Positions 39,779 to 48,779 of a DNA stretch of 64,000 bases are shown piece after piece; positions within the stretch are counted from its first letter, which is position 1, and each line of letters opens with the position of its first letter. The notes beneath the pieces are model-generated. The model had not been told where the DNA came from. It did no database searches and was given only the letters and a program-made list of their open reading frames with translations. The translations under genes were made by a program, and so were the position numbers. This DNA is from JANWXD01 sp037446115 (GTDB lineage: Bacteria > Acidobacteriota > Terriglobia > Bryobacterales > Bryobacteraceae), in contig JBBIJF010000009.1 in the NCBI GenBank assembly GCA_037446115.1, positions 1 through 64,000 on the forward strand, read 5' to 3'.

Positions 39779-42700
39779 TCAGAAAATGAATTTCAACCCC
39801 AGCTGGATCTGCCGCGGGGGCTTGTTGCCGAAAGCATTCGAGGATCGCACGCGGCCGAACGTCGGCGAGTCGGAAATCCGGTCCGGAAGATCGAAGTTCG
39901 GGTGATTGGCAAGGTTGAAAAACTCGAAGCGCAACTGAAGCCGGCGGGTCTCCGAACCCAGCGGCAATTCCTTCAGGGCGGCGAAGTCCAACTGGAACAG
40001 CCCGGGTCCGGTCAGGCTGTTGCGCCCGGCGCTACCAAAGCGGCCCGGCGCGGCAGCGAACGCGCACGGGTTGAACCAGCTGGCAGGGTCGCGCACAACG
40101 TCCGCGGCGCGGCCGCCTTGCGAGACGCTGGCATGGCACAGCGGATCGGGGTGGGCAATCACGGGGCCTGCCACAAACGGGTTGGCGATTACGTCGGGAC
40201 GGTCACTGGGAGCGATCAAGAAAGTTCCCGTACCGCTTTGGTCAATAGCCCGGTTCACTGTGAACGGCCTTCCCGATTGGACTGTCCAGATGCCGGAGAC
40301 AATCCAGTTGCCGAACAGAGCCTGGGCAGGTCCGCGAGTCAGCCAGCGGCGCCCCTTGCCCCAGGGCAGTGCGTAGACGTAACTGGCTACAAACCGGTGG
40401 CGCGCATCGAAGTTCGACAGACCGCGCTCGCCACGGAGATTCGCCGAGTCCTGAGGGAAACCCGGTTCCGCGAACGTGCCGAGCAGCGCCGAGGCGTCGT
40501 CAATGGACTTTGACCAGGTATAAGCGGCCAGCAACGTGAGCCCGTCGGCAACGCGTCTTTCCGTCCGGAATTGCAGCGCATGGTAGACGCTCGAGGCCCC
40601 GGATTCGAAAAACTGCCATGCTCCGAACTGAGGATACGGCCGTAAGCCGCCCGGGCGAGGCTGATTCGGGTTCGTCCGGCGGAGCAGCGCCGTGCCCTTC
40701 GATCCCACGTAGGCAAGATCGAGCACCCATGCCGGACGCGCCTCATACTGAACGTTGAGATTCCAGTGCTGCATGTAACCGTCGCGATAAGAGGCGGAGA
40801 ACACGCCCGCGGAGGGCTGCGGGGGAAAGCCAGGCTGGTCGAAGATATTCTGAATCGTGCTTGAGCCGGAATTCAGGAATAGCAATGCCTTGAAAAACGG
40901 CGGGTTAAAACGGGGAACCACGTTGGCATTCAGAATCCCCACGTCATAGAAGATTCCGTAGGCGGAACGGATCACAAACCGTTCCGTGGCCAGCGGCCTC
41001 CAGGCGAAGCCAATCCGCGGCGCCAGATTGTTGCGGTCCGGCCGGTAGGCGGACCGCGGAATGCCGGAGGTTCCCACCCGCAGGAACTGGCAGTCCGGCT
41101 TCGGCGCACAGTCCAGAGAGGCGGCGCTCAGATCCGGAACACTCAGCCTGTCGTGGGCTTCGGTGACCGGACTGTTGTATTCATACCGCAGGCCGGCGTT
41201 CAGCACCAGGCGGCGGTGGATCACGATGTCGTCCTGCACGAAGAGGCTGTGGCCTGTGGTGCGGAATGAGGAGAAGCTGTCTCCCTGGACGCCGAGCGCG
41301 AACGTCGGCAGGCCTCGCAGAAGGTCCTGGACCGGATCGCCCGTGAAGACGCCGAAGAATTGCCACATGCCCCGACTGAAAAGATCGAGAAAATTATGCA
41401 TGCGAAACTGGCGGATGTCGACGCCGAACTTGAAACGATGCCTGCCGCCCGCAAAGGCCGGGTTCCAGGCGAGGTTATTGGCGAAATGGTAGGTGTTGTC
41501 GTGACGCTGCTGCGGAGTGTTGAGGGGCTCGCCGATCCCGTCGAAGCCGGCCACGACTACATTCGGGTAGCCGAAAGCCGCCGGATTGTTCAGCGGCGCC
41601 GGGAACCCCAGTTCCTCGCTGCGGTTGCGACCCCGGCTTTCCTGAAAGATCCCGGCGCTCAGACGGTTATAACCCAGGCGTGTTTCATTCACTAACCGGT
41701 AGCTAAAACTGTGGATCCACGTCAGACCTGCATTTTGTCCGCGGTTGAGCGAGTAACTTCCGAATCCTGGAAGGTTTGTAAAAGCGAAGAAAGGATCATA
41801 TGGGTTGTAGCGGTCTTCGTCGGAAAACACATAATGCCCCGACAGCGAATCCGCGTCGTTGAAATGGTGGTCCAGCTTGACCAGAAAGTGGTTCGTCGTG
41901 TTTCGGAGCACAGGTGCACCCGCATACCGGTTTGACGTGACCAGATCCGTCCCTGCATTGGCGGACGGATAGAGCTTGAGGACGGCCTCGCCCGCCGGAT
42001 TGCGTTGTGCTGGGGGAACGGCCGCCAGAGCCGCGGCACGGTGCGCCGCGGAGGGCACCGTCGCCTCACGCGTGACGGCCTGCCGGAGCCTCAGGCCTTC
42101 GTACGCAACAAAGTAAAACGTCTTGTCTCGGCGGATGGCGCCGCCGAGGGTGGCCCCGAACTGGCTGCGGTCGAGGCGCGGGGTCGGACCGCAACTACCG
42201 GCAAGCGCGCCGACCGTACAGTCCGGAAGGTCAAAGAAGTTTTTCGCATCCAGGCGGCGGTTGCGGGCGAACCAGAACTCTGTGCCGTGCAACTCGTTGC
42301 TCCCGCTCTTGAGCACCACGTTAATCTGCGCGCCCCCGGTGCGCCCGAATTCCGCCGACGAGTTACTGGACTGCACCTGAAATTCGCGTACGGCATCCAG
42401 TGAGGGGAGCGCGCTGTAAATGTTGATCACAAGGTCGTTGTTGTCCACGCCGTTGAGGAAGTAATTGTTGGACTGCTCGCGCGCTCCGTTCACGCTCACG
42501 GCCGCGCCCTGAGTCGAGTTCTGCGAGCCTTCCGCCGGAAGCTGGGCTCCCGGCACGAGCAGAGCGAAGGAGAGAAAATTCCGCTCGTTGAGCGGCAGGG
42601 ACACGATCTTCGTGCGGTCCACTACATGGCCCAGGGCCGAAGTGTCGCTTTGCAGCGGAGGCAGAGCTTCGGTGACCACCACCTGTTCGATCACATCACC

Positions 42701-43033
42701 CAGTTCCATCCGGACGTCCAGTCGCACCGTGCGGTTCACTTCCACATTCACGCTGCGGTACACGGCCTGGCGGAAACCGGGGGCCTCGACCTTGACCTCG
42801 TAACGCCCCGGCGCCAGCAGCGGTACGACATACTCTCCGAGCGCACCCGACCGGGCCTCTCTCGAGGCGTTGGTGTCCTCGCTGCGGACGGTAATCTTAG
42901 CGGCGGGCACAAGGCGGTCTTCCGGGTCCGTTATCGTGCCCACGATGGTCCCGCTCGGACCGACACCCGCCAGAAAGGAAGCGAGCAGTCCGCACAGGAT
43001 CGCCGCCCGCCGGAACACACGGAAGGTGTTCAT
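39779..43033 (-). CDS. Oar-like TonB-type outer membrane protein, linked to the RiPP cluster
   Basis: A 1084-residue barrel protein: signal peptide from ATG 43033 (MNTFRVFRRAAILCGLLASF, GAGGAG just upstream), a carboxypeptidase-regulatory-like domain (GTIVGTITDPEDRLVPAAKI, about 27-110), plug-like region (LPLNERNFLSFALLVPGAQ, QINVVLKSGSNELHG) and a long barrel ending LGLKFIF. It is the first gene of a two-gene unit with the YcaO gene and is divergent from the thiazolinyl imide reductase, so it probably serves the peptide made here, as receptor or export/uptake pore. That role is inference; such barrels are abundant in this phylum. Confidence 0.88.
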   Translation of the reverse strand: MNTFRVFRRAAILCGLLASFLAGVGPSGTIVGTITDPEDRLVPAAKITVRSEDTNASREARSGALGEYVVPLLAPGRYEVKVEAPGFRQAVYRSVNVEVNRTVRLDVRMELGDVIEQVVVTEALPPLQSDTSALGHVVDRTKIVSLPLNERNFLSFALLVPGAQLPAEGSQNSTQGAAVSVNGAREQSNNYFLNGVDNNDLVINIYSALPSLDAVREFQVQSSNSSAEFGRTGGAQINVVLKSGSNELHGTEFWFARNRRLDAKNFFDLPDCTVGALAGSCGPTPRLDRSQFGATLGGAIRRDKTFYFVAYEGLRLRQAVTREATVPSAAHRAAALAAVPPAQRNPAGEAVLKLYPSANAGTDLVTSNRYAGAPVLRNTTNHFLVKLDHHFNDADSLSGHYVFSDEDRYNPYDPFFAFTNLPGFGSYSLNRGQNAGLTWIHSFSYRLVNETRLGYNRLSAGIFQESRGRNRSEELGFPAPLNNPAAFGYPNVVVAGFDGIGEPLNTPQQRHDNTYHFANNLAWNPAFAGGRHRFKFGVDIRQFRMHNFLDLFSRGMWQFFGVFTGDPVQDLLRGLPTFALGVQGDSFSSFRTTGHSLFVQDDIVIHRRLVLNAGLRYEYNSPVTEAHDRLSVPDLSAASLDCAPKPDCQFLRVGTSGIPRSAYRPDRNNLAPRIGFAWRPLATERFVIRSAYGIFYDVGILNANVVPRFNPPFFKALLFLNSGSSTIQNIFDQPGFPPQPSAGVFSASYRDGYMQHWNLNVQYEARPAWVLDLAYVGSKGTALLRRTNPNQPRPGGLRPYPQFGAWQFFESGASSVYHALQFRTERRVADGLTLLAAYTWSKSIDDASALLGTFAEPGFPQDSANLRGERGLSNFDARHRFVASYVYALPWGKGRRWLTRGPAQALFGNWIVSGIWTVQSGRPFTVNRAIDQSGTGTFLIAPSDRPDVIANPFVAGPVIAHPDPLCHASVSQGGRAADVVRDPASWFNPCAFAAAPGRFGSAGRNSLTGPGLFQLDFAALKELPLGSETRRLQLRFEFFNLANHPNFDLPDRISDSPTFGRVRSSNAFGNKPPRQIQLGLKFIF

Positions 43034-43136
43034 CTCCTCACTCCTCGTACGTAGAATCATTTCGCCCGGAGATCGTGTCCTCGCGGGCCCAATTCCGGCG
43101 GGATGATGCCTCTCAGGGTACACTAAAAAGACCTGC
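43034..43136. promoter_or_regulatory. Divergent promoter region inside the RiPP cluster
   Basis: 103 bp separate the divergent starts of the Oar-like gene (43033, minus) and the imide reductase (43137, plus). TACACT at 43119-43124 is a fair -10 box for the reductase and would leave a leader of only about 6 nt; no strong Shine-Dalgarno precedes its ATG. GAGGAG serves the Oar-like gene. A shared operator here would coordinate both arms, but no clear dyad was found. Confidence 0.4.
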
Positions 43137-44123
43137 ATGTCAAATCAAGCTTTGGGACGCCGCCCGGGTCGCCCTCTGAACGTGTTGGTTTGCGGCACGA
43201 ACTACGGCCGGGTCTATGTGGACGCGATTGCACTGTGTCCGGAGCGTTTCCGTCTGGCGGGCTTGCTTGCGCGGGGCAGCAGCCGGTCCCGCAATCTCGC
43301 GGAGCACTGTGGCGTTCCCCTTTTTCTTTCGGCCGAAGAGCTGCCTCCGAACATCGACGTGGCCTGCACCGCTATGGGTACAGGGGCGCAACCAACCATC
43401 CTCGCACTCCTCGGGCGGCGAATCCACGTGTTGTGCGAGCACCCTGTAGCGCGCCTGAACGTGGTCGAGGCGCTCGCCGAGGCTGCGGCCAACGGCGCCT
43501 GCTTTCATGTCAATGGTCATTTTGCAGAACTCCCGGCCGCTCGCTTATTCCTTGCCCGCGCCCGCGAGCTGGTGCAAGAATGTGAACCGGTCCTGCTGCG
43601 CATTCTTGCCACCGACCGTTCCCTGTGGGGCACGCTCGACATCGCAGCAAGAGCCTTCGGGGGCTTGCTCGTGTTTCGCCCCGAGGGCGTCACCAAACTG
43701 GGAAGCTTCGCGGTCGTCACAGGATTTGCCGGAGATACGCCGGCGGTGCTTCAGATCCAACTCTCGCGGCATAGAGGAGAGATACCGGCCGACGGCAGCC
43801 AGGCCTATGTGGCTGACGTTCATGTTTCCGTCGGGTTTCGCTCGGGGATCCTCACACTGTCCAGCATCGTCGGGCCGGTCTTGTGGAATGCCAACTACGC
43901 ACATTGCCAGCGCACGGGCCAACTGCTGTGGGAGCCCCTGCAAGCCGATCCGCTGATCACCGCCACGGGCCTGTACCGGCAGAGAACCCTCGCCAGTCTG
44001 GAAGCAATTCAGGTGCTCGTGCATTGTGCGTCCGGAGGCGCCCCTCCCCTCGCGCAGCGCGGCGAGTACCTGGTGAGCCTCAGCCGGGTGTGGGAACAAG
44101 TCGCCGGGTTGCTCGCCTCATGA
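43137..44123 (+). CDS. Thiazolinyl imide reductase, PchG/Irp3 family
   Basis: A 328-residue Gfo/Idh-like NAD(P)H oxidoreductase. In pyochelin and yersiniabactin synthesis this family reduces a thiazoline ring to thiazolidine. Features seen: nucleotide-binding NVLVCGTNYGRVYVDAIA (about 14-31), FRLAGLLARGSSRSRNLAEH, the block GVPLFLSAEELPPNIDVAC, and RIHVLCEHPVA. These are family-specific and separate it from generic Gfo/Idh enzymes. No NRPS gene is in the window; instead a YcaO gene and a Cys-rich precursor are close by. Its stop overlaps that of the convergent S53 peptidase (TCATGA). I am confident of the family; the substrate is inferred. Confidence 0.85.
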   Translation: MSNQALGRRPGRPLNVLVCGTNYGRVYVDAIALCPERFRLAGLLARGSSRSRNLAEHCGVPLFLSAEELPPNIDVACTAMGTGAQPTILALLGRRIHVLCEHPVARLNVVEALAEAAANGACFHVNGHFAELPAARLFLARARELVQECEPVLLRILATDRSLWGTLDIAARAFGGLLVFRPEGVTKLGSFAVVTGFAGDTPAVLQIQLSRHRGEIPADGSQAYVADVHVSVGFRSGILTLSSIVGPVLWNANYAHCQRTGQLLWEPLQADPLITATGLYRQRTLASLEAIQVLVHCASGGAPPLAQRGEYLVSLSRVWEQVAGLLAS

Positions 44124-45758
44124 ATTGCCATACAGCGCGCGCAGCAGAGCAGTTCCCACGGGACTCCCCAAACCCGTGCAGGGATCCCAGCCTGGTCCCG
44201 CTCGGAAGCGGCCGCTTGCGCCCTCGGTGATGTCCCGTATCGCGGCTTGAAAGTCCTCCTGGTAAAGGAGCGCGTTGAGGTAGCCGGCGGGAATGCCCAG
44301 CTTTTCGTTGATGCGGGCGATCAGCGCCGCCCATAGCGGCGCCGCGGCACTGGTTCCCCCCATGGGCAGGAGTCGCCCGCCGACGATGACGGGATAACCC
44401 GTCGCGATATCGGCTTTGGCGGCTACGTCGGGCACGCCCCGGCCGTCGCGCCCCGTGGCGCTCGGCACGTCGGCGCCTGCCTGCCAGGGCGGCCTCCGGA
44501 AGATCGAGCTGGCGCCCCCGCCCGTGGCCAGTTCGAAAGAAACATTTTCCACCACGATCGTTTCGCCCCATGCCGTCTCCCCGGCGCCGTTCAGATGGGT
44601 ACCGCCGCAGGCGAGCACGTGGGGGCTGCTGGCGGGAAACTCCACGTCGCCCAGGTCTCCCGAAGAGAAGCAGATCGTGACGCCCCGTTCGATCGAACCC
44701 GCCAGCCGGGCGTCAAGTTCCCGGGCGTACCGCCGCCCCGCGCTCCCGGACAGCCGTGACTCGGGAGTTCCCCAACTGGAGGAGATCACCGTGGGCGGGT
44801 TGTCGGCGTCGGTGACCGCGCGCGTGAATGCTTCGAACTTTCCTCTTGCCGTCGGAGCAGCAAAGTAAACGGCCAGCCGCGCTCCGGGGGCGAAAAACGC
44901 CGCCAGCTCCAGATCCATAGTCACTTCGATCGTCCAGCGGATGCGGTCCACGACGTCCGCTGCCAGACCGGAGACGCCGCCTCCCAAGTAGGCGTCAATA
45001 TAAGTTCGCAGATCCGCCGGCGCGGCCGGAGCGTTGGTGCCCTCGCCGCCCGCCTCCGGGATCTCCACCACGGTGATCGAAGGCATTTGCAATCGGTGGT
45101 TGCAGCAGAAGTGCTCGATGTCCTCCCGGTGGAATCCCCCTCCCAGCTCGATGAGTGCGATACATTCGCCCTTGCCGGTGGCCTCTTTCGGGAAATCATA
45201 GGCGGCGCGAACCGCGGCGGGCTCGCAAGCCTGGAAGGTCTTCCGCGGTGCGGCTTGAGCGTGACGGCGCGCCAGCCGGCGGTTGTCCAGGCCCACCACG
45301 CCCGTGACGACTCCCTCCAGTTCCGCGGGAATCTGCACGGCCTCATCGTGTGACCGGTAGGTTTCGGCGCCGTGACGATAGCGGCGGAAGCGGATCCCGA
45401 AGGCCCGCGCAACCGCCTCCGGCGCGCCTTCCAGCGTCACGGCGCCTCGGGCGGCACTCGAGTCTACGATCGTGAGGTGGTGCGCCGAGGCGAAGGCAGC
45501 TACGCGCGCCACATCCTCGGGCGCCGCCCCGCAGTCTGCGGCATATTCCTCAGGCGTACGGTAGCGCCGCTTGCGAGGTAACTGCGTGGCGAGCCGCCGC
45601 ACGGCCTCTTCCCGATCCTTCGGCGACGGGCGCGTCCGCACGAGTACCGTCACGCGGATTTGCGCTTCGTCCCCCGCGGCCTCCCCTAACGGTGTGGCGC
45701 CGGCCGGATGATCGGGCCGACTGGCCGGCACGGGCACGTAACCTTTTTTGGATGGCAT
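44118..45758 (-). CDS. S53 (kumamolisin/sedolisin-like) serine peptidase
   Basis: A 546-residue serine-carboxyl peptidase. Prodomain at about 30-185 (ending at the GVVGLDNRRLARRHA region); catalytic domain with Glu and Asp in TIEVTMDLEL (ExxxD, as in kumamolisin), Ser in GGTSAAAPLWAAL, and the Ca-site tail GWDPCTGLGSPVG. ATG 45758 follows AGGAG with a 7-nt gap. The N-terminus MPSKKGYVPVPASRPDHP has no hydrophobic export signal, unusual for a family generally secreted. It starts 19 nt after the methyltransferase gene. By context it is a candidate for removing the leader from the modified precursor. Confidence 0.92.
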   Translation of the reverse strand: MPSKKGYVPVPASRPDHPAGATPLGEAAGDEAQIRVTVLVRTRPSPKDREEAVRRLATQLPRKRRYRTPEEYAADCGAAPEDVARVAAFASAHHLTIVDSSAARGAVTLEGAPEAVARAFGIRFRRYRHGAETYRSHDEAVQIPAELEGVVTGVVGLDNRRLARRHAQAAPRKTFQACEPAAVRAAYDFPKEATGKGECIALIELGGGFHREDIEHFCCNHRLQMPSITVVEIPEAGGEGTNAPAAPADLRTYIDAYLGGGVSGLAADVVDRIRWTIEVTMDLELAAFFAPGARLAVYFAAPTARGKFEAFTRAVTDADNPPTVISSSWGTPESRLSGSAGRRYARELDARLAGSIERGVTICFSSGDLGDVEFPASSPHVLACGGTHLNGAGETAWGETIVVENVSFELATGGGASSIFRRPPWQAGADVPSATGRDGRGVPDVAAKADIATGYPVIVGGRLLPMGGTSAAAPLWAALIARINEKLGIPAGYLNALLYQEDFQAAIRDITEGASGRFRAGPGWDPCTGLGSPVGTALLRALYGNS

Positions 45759-45777
45759 GTGGATCTCCTGGCGGTTC

Positions 45778-46530
45778 TTACCGCCGAAACTGCCAGATCT
45801 TGTACGCACACTGGCCGGAGGCCAGCGAGAGCCGCATGGCGAGGTTCTCTTGCACGATACGGCGTATCAGTTCAGAGTTGTGGCGGCGTTCCAGACTCAG
45901 GAGCAGGCCGGAAAGACCGTCGTCGCTGCGCAGTGCCAGAAAAACCTCCTCGCTGATGTCCGCCTCGCGAAGGGCTTCCCAACCGGCTCGTCGGAGCGAT
46001 CGCTCGCGGGCGTCCCAGTCGTACGGCAGCACGCTGAGACGCCAAAGATCGGCCAACGCGAAGACGCCGCCGGGGCGCAGCACGCGGCGCACCTCGGCCA
46101 GAAACGTCTCGAATGCCGCGTAGCAATGCGCAGATTCAATGTTGAGCACGACATCTACGGTGGCATCTCCGAAAGGAAGCCGCCCGGCGTCGCCGGTGAT
46201 CAAGTGAATCCTCCGGCCGCGGCAATTTCGCCGCGCCAGCCGGACGCTGGCTTCGCACCGGTCCACACCCCAGATGGAAGAGGCCTGCGTGTAGCGGGCC
46301 AGGTACAGGCAGTTGCCGCCGCGACCGGCGCCCACCTCGAGCACCGTCCGGCCCCCGAGTTCCACGCCGGCAAGCACGCGGTGCACGAGGTTCAAATGCA
46401 GGCGCCAGGGTCTGTCTGAGGCCTCGATCCAGCTCTCGCGCGCAGGATCGGATTCTACCAGGCCGTAGTTGAGAAACAGCAACCGCGCGTCAGGGACTTG
46501 CGTGGCGACTTCCTCGTAGAGGCCGCTCAC
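45778..46530 (-). CDS. SAM-dependent class I methyltransferase
   Basis: A 250-residue Rossmann-type methyltransferase: motif I VLEVGAGRGGNCLYLARY (about 64-81), then acidic VDRCEASV (motif II), GDAGRLPFGDATVDVVLNIE (motifs III-IV) and RVLRPGGVFALADL (post-motif). The N-terminal FLNYGLVESD and WRLHLNLVHRVL blocks resemble O-methyltransferases of natural-product pathways. The target could be a core carboxylate, a Tyr hydroxyl (the precursor ends in Tyr), a ring nitrogen or a small molecule; sequence does not decide. It overlaps the kinase stop (ATGA) and precedes the peptidase. Confidence 0.85.
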   Translation of the reverse strand: MSGLYEEVATQVPDARLLFLNYGLVESDPARESWIEASDRPWRLHLNLVHRVLAGVELGGRTVLEVGAGRGGNCLYLARYTQASSIWGVDRCEASVRLARRNCRGRRIHLITGDAGRLPFGDATVDVVLNIESAHCYAAFETFLAEVRRVLRPGGVFALADLWRLSVLPYDWDARERSLRRAGWEALREADISEEVFLALRSDDGLSGLLLSLERRHNSELIRRIVQENLAMRLSLASGQCAYKIWQFRR

Positions 46531-48737
46531 GCTTCCAGCCCCATACGCCGCAGATAATCCGTCAGGATAGGATGCTGGTGGCCCCTTGCCCAGCGATTGG
46601 CCAGGTGACAGGCCAGCATGTAATCGCGTTCCTCATACGCCTTGTCGAGCCAGCGGGCGGCCTGCTCGGAATCGCCGATCAAAGCGCAGACGTAGGCCAA
46701 ATCGGAGGGACGCCGCTCGGAGGCCTGCCGGGCGACCTCGTCCAGGATCGCGCGCGCTTCCTCGTTTCTGCCGGCCACGGCGTAAGCAATGGCGAGGTTG
46801 GCTTTGCGCCAGGTCCAGCTCCGGATCTCGCGGATGCCTTCCTCGTACATGCCTTTGCCGATGTAGGCGATACCGAGCGTGTTCCGCGCTTGCAGGCAGT
46901 TGGGATCGAACTCCAGTGTGCGCAACGAAACCTCGATCGCTTCATCGAAGCATCCCGCCGTCACCAAGACCCAGGCAAGGCTTGTCGTTGCGAAACCCAA
47001 AGGATCCAGATGCACGGCTTGCCGCGCCTCGGCGATCGCCTGTTCCGAGCGCCGGCGCAGCGCCAGCCACCAGCTGTAGTACATCCGGGCATCGGCGCGG
47101 TTCGGATCGAGAGCGATGGCGCGGCGGAAGCTGTTGTCCGCCGCCTGCCAGTCCCAGTCGTAGAACATCAGAGCCAGTCCCATGGACACATGGGCTTCCG
47201 CCAACTGCTCGTCCAGTTCCAGAGCCTTGCGGGCGGCGGCCTTGGCCCGGGGGAATCCGTCGCGCGGCGGCATGTAATCGTAATGGGCCGCCAGTGCGTA
47301 ACAGGTTGACAGTCCGGCGTAACCGTTCGCCAGCGTCGGATCCAGATCGAGAGCCTCCCGAAAGTGGCGGATCGCCTTGCGCACTTCATCCGGCAGCAGC
47401 CGATTTAGAAAATAGCGACCCTTGAGGTACAGCTGGTAGGCTTCGCTGTCCCGCGGTGCGGTCTCCAGACGGCGCAGGGCGGTAGGCGACAGCGTGGTGG
47501 CGAGGGCTGCGGCGATCTGGCGGGCTACGTCGGATTGTACGGCGAAGATATCATCGAGCTCGCGGTCGTAGACCTCCGCCCACAGCTGGCGGTTGGTGGA
47601 CGCGTCCACGAGTGCCGTGGTGATGCGCACACGGCTTGCCGCGCGGCGCACGCTGCCTTCGAGCACGTTGTTCACGCCCAGCTCCCGGGCGATTTCCGCC
47701 AGATCTTTCTGCGTATTCCGGTAGCGCATCACCGACGTACGGGCGATGACCCGGCAGCCCGGAATCTTGCTGAGCTGCCCGATGATGTCCTCCGTGATCC
47801 CCTCGCTGAAGTATTCCTGCTCCGGATCCGCGCTCAGGTTGGAGAACGGGAGCACGGCGATGGACAGACCGTTGGCCCGCGGTGCGTCGCCGGAACCGGA
47901 AGAGTCGGAAGAGATGGCGCGCAGAGCGTTGCACACCTCGCGGGCGGAGGAGTGCCGCTCGTCCGACTCTTTGGCGAGCATCCGTGCTATCGTGTCCTCG
48001 AGTCGGCGGGGACAATCGGGGTTATAACGGCCTACGGGCGGCGGGGTCTCCTTGAGGATCGCCGCCAGCGTCTCCACGAGCGAGGATTTCTGAAACGGGT
48101 TGTGGCCGCTCAGCATTTCATACAGCAGCAGCCCGAGAGAGAAGATGTCCGTGCGGTGGTCCACAGGCGCGCCGCGGGCCTGCTCCGGCGACATATAAGC
48201 CGGAGTGCCAAGCAGCCCACCCTCCACGGTAAGCGTGGCTGCGGTTTGGAGCTCCGCCCCCGGAGCACTGACGCGCTTGGCAAGGCCGAAGTCCAGCACC
48301 TTGACGTGGCCGTCCGGCGCGAGCATGACGTTCGAGGGCTTGAGGTCGCGGTGCACGACGCCTTTTTCGTGCGCTCGGGCGAGCGCTTCGGCCACCTCGC
48401 CCGCGACTCGGACCGCCTCCTGCCATCCCAACGGACCGTTCCTCAGGCGTTCGCCCAGCGTCTCGCCCTCAACGAACTCCATAGCGATGAAGATGACGCC
48501 CTCGGATTCCCCGACCTCGAAGATCTTGCAGACGTACGGATGGTCAATCGCGGCCGCGGCCCGCGCCTCTCGCAAGAGGCGTTCGCGGGAAGAGGGATCG
48601 GCCTGAGCTTCGGGGGGCAGGAGTTTGAGGGCGACTTTACGGTGGAGCGAAGTGTCTACCGCCAGATAAACTTCCCCCATGCCGCCGTGGCCCAGCTTCG
48701 GCAGCACCGTGTATCGCCCGATCGTCTTTCCCGTCAT
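46527..48737 (-). CDS. Ser/Thr protein kinase with TolB-like and TPR domains
   Basis: A 736-residue protein. Kinase domain at about 8-270 with P-loop LGHGGMGEVY, VALKLL, catalytic HRDLKPSNVML and DFGLAK; then a TolB/FlgO-like domain (SIAVLPFSNLSADPEQEYFS, to about 425), then tetratricopeptide repeats to about 700. No transmembrane helix is seen, so it is probably cytosolic. Such fusions are common in Acidobacteriota, often as environmental regulators. Here it sits between the precursor (42 bp upstream) and the methyltransferase (overlapping), so it may control or scaffold the pathway, or phosphorylate the peptide as some RiPP kinases do. Which one is unknown. Confidence 0.9.
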   Translation of the reverse strand: MTGKTIGRYTVLPKLGHGGMGEVYLAVDTSLHRKVALKLLPPEAQADPSSRERLLREARAAAAIDHPYVCKIFEVGESEGVIFIAMEFVEGETLGERLRNGPLGWQEAVRVAGEVAEALARAHEKGVVHRDLKPSNVMLAPDGHVKVLDFGLAKRVSAPGAELQTAATLTVEGGLLGTPAYMSPEQARGAPVDHRTDIFSLGLLLYEMLSGHNPFQKSSLVETLAAILKETPPPVGRYNPDCPRRLEDTIARMLAKESDERHSSAREVCNALRAISSDSSGSGDAPRANGLSIAVLPFSNLSADPEQEYFSEGITEDIIGQLSKIPGCRVIARTSVMRYRNTQKDLAEIARELGVNNVLEGSVRRAASRVRITTALVDASTNRQLWAEVYDRELDDIFAVQSDVARQIAAALATTLSPTALRRLETAPRDSEAYQLYLKGRYFLNRLLPDEVRKAIRHFREALDLDPTLANGYAGLSTCYALAAHYDYMPPRDGFPRAKAAARKALELDEQLAEAHVSMGLALMFYDWDWQAADNSFRRAIALDPNRADARMYYSWWLALRRRSEQAIAEARQAVHLDPLGFATTSLAWVLVTAGCFDEAIEVSLRTLEFDPNCLQARNTLGIAYIGKGMYEEGIREIRSWTWRKANLAIAYAVAGRNEEARAILDEVARQASERRPSDLAYVCALIGDSEQAARWLDKAYEERDYMLACHLANRWARGHQHPILTDYLRRMGLEA

Positions 48738-48779
48738 CTGCGCTCCCGCCAGGACTCCGCCTGCGGAGCTGTTTACCTT

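Noticed and set aside
43137..44123. NRPS siderophore locus suggested by the imide reductase
   Set aside because: No adenylation, condensation or carrier domain in the window; the neighbours are RiPP-type.
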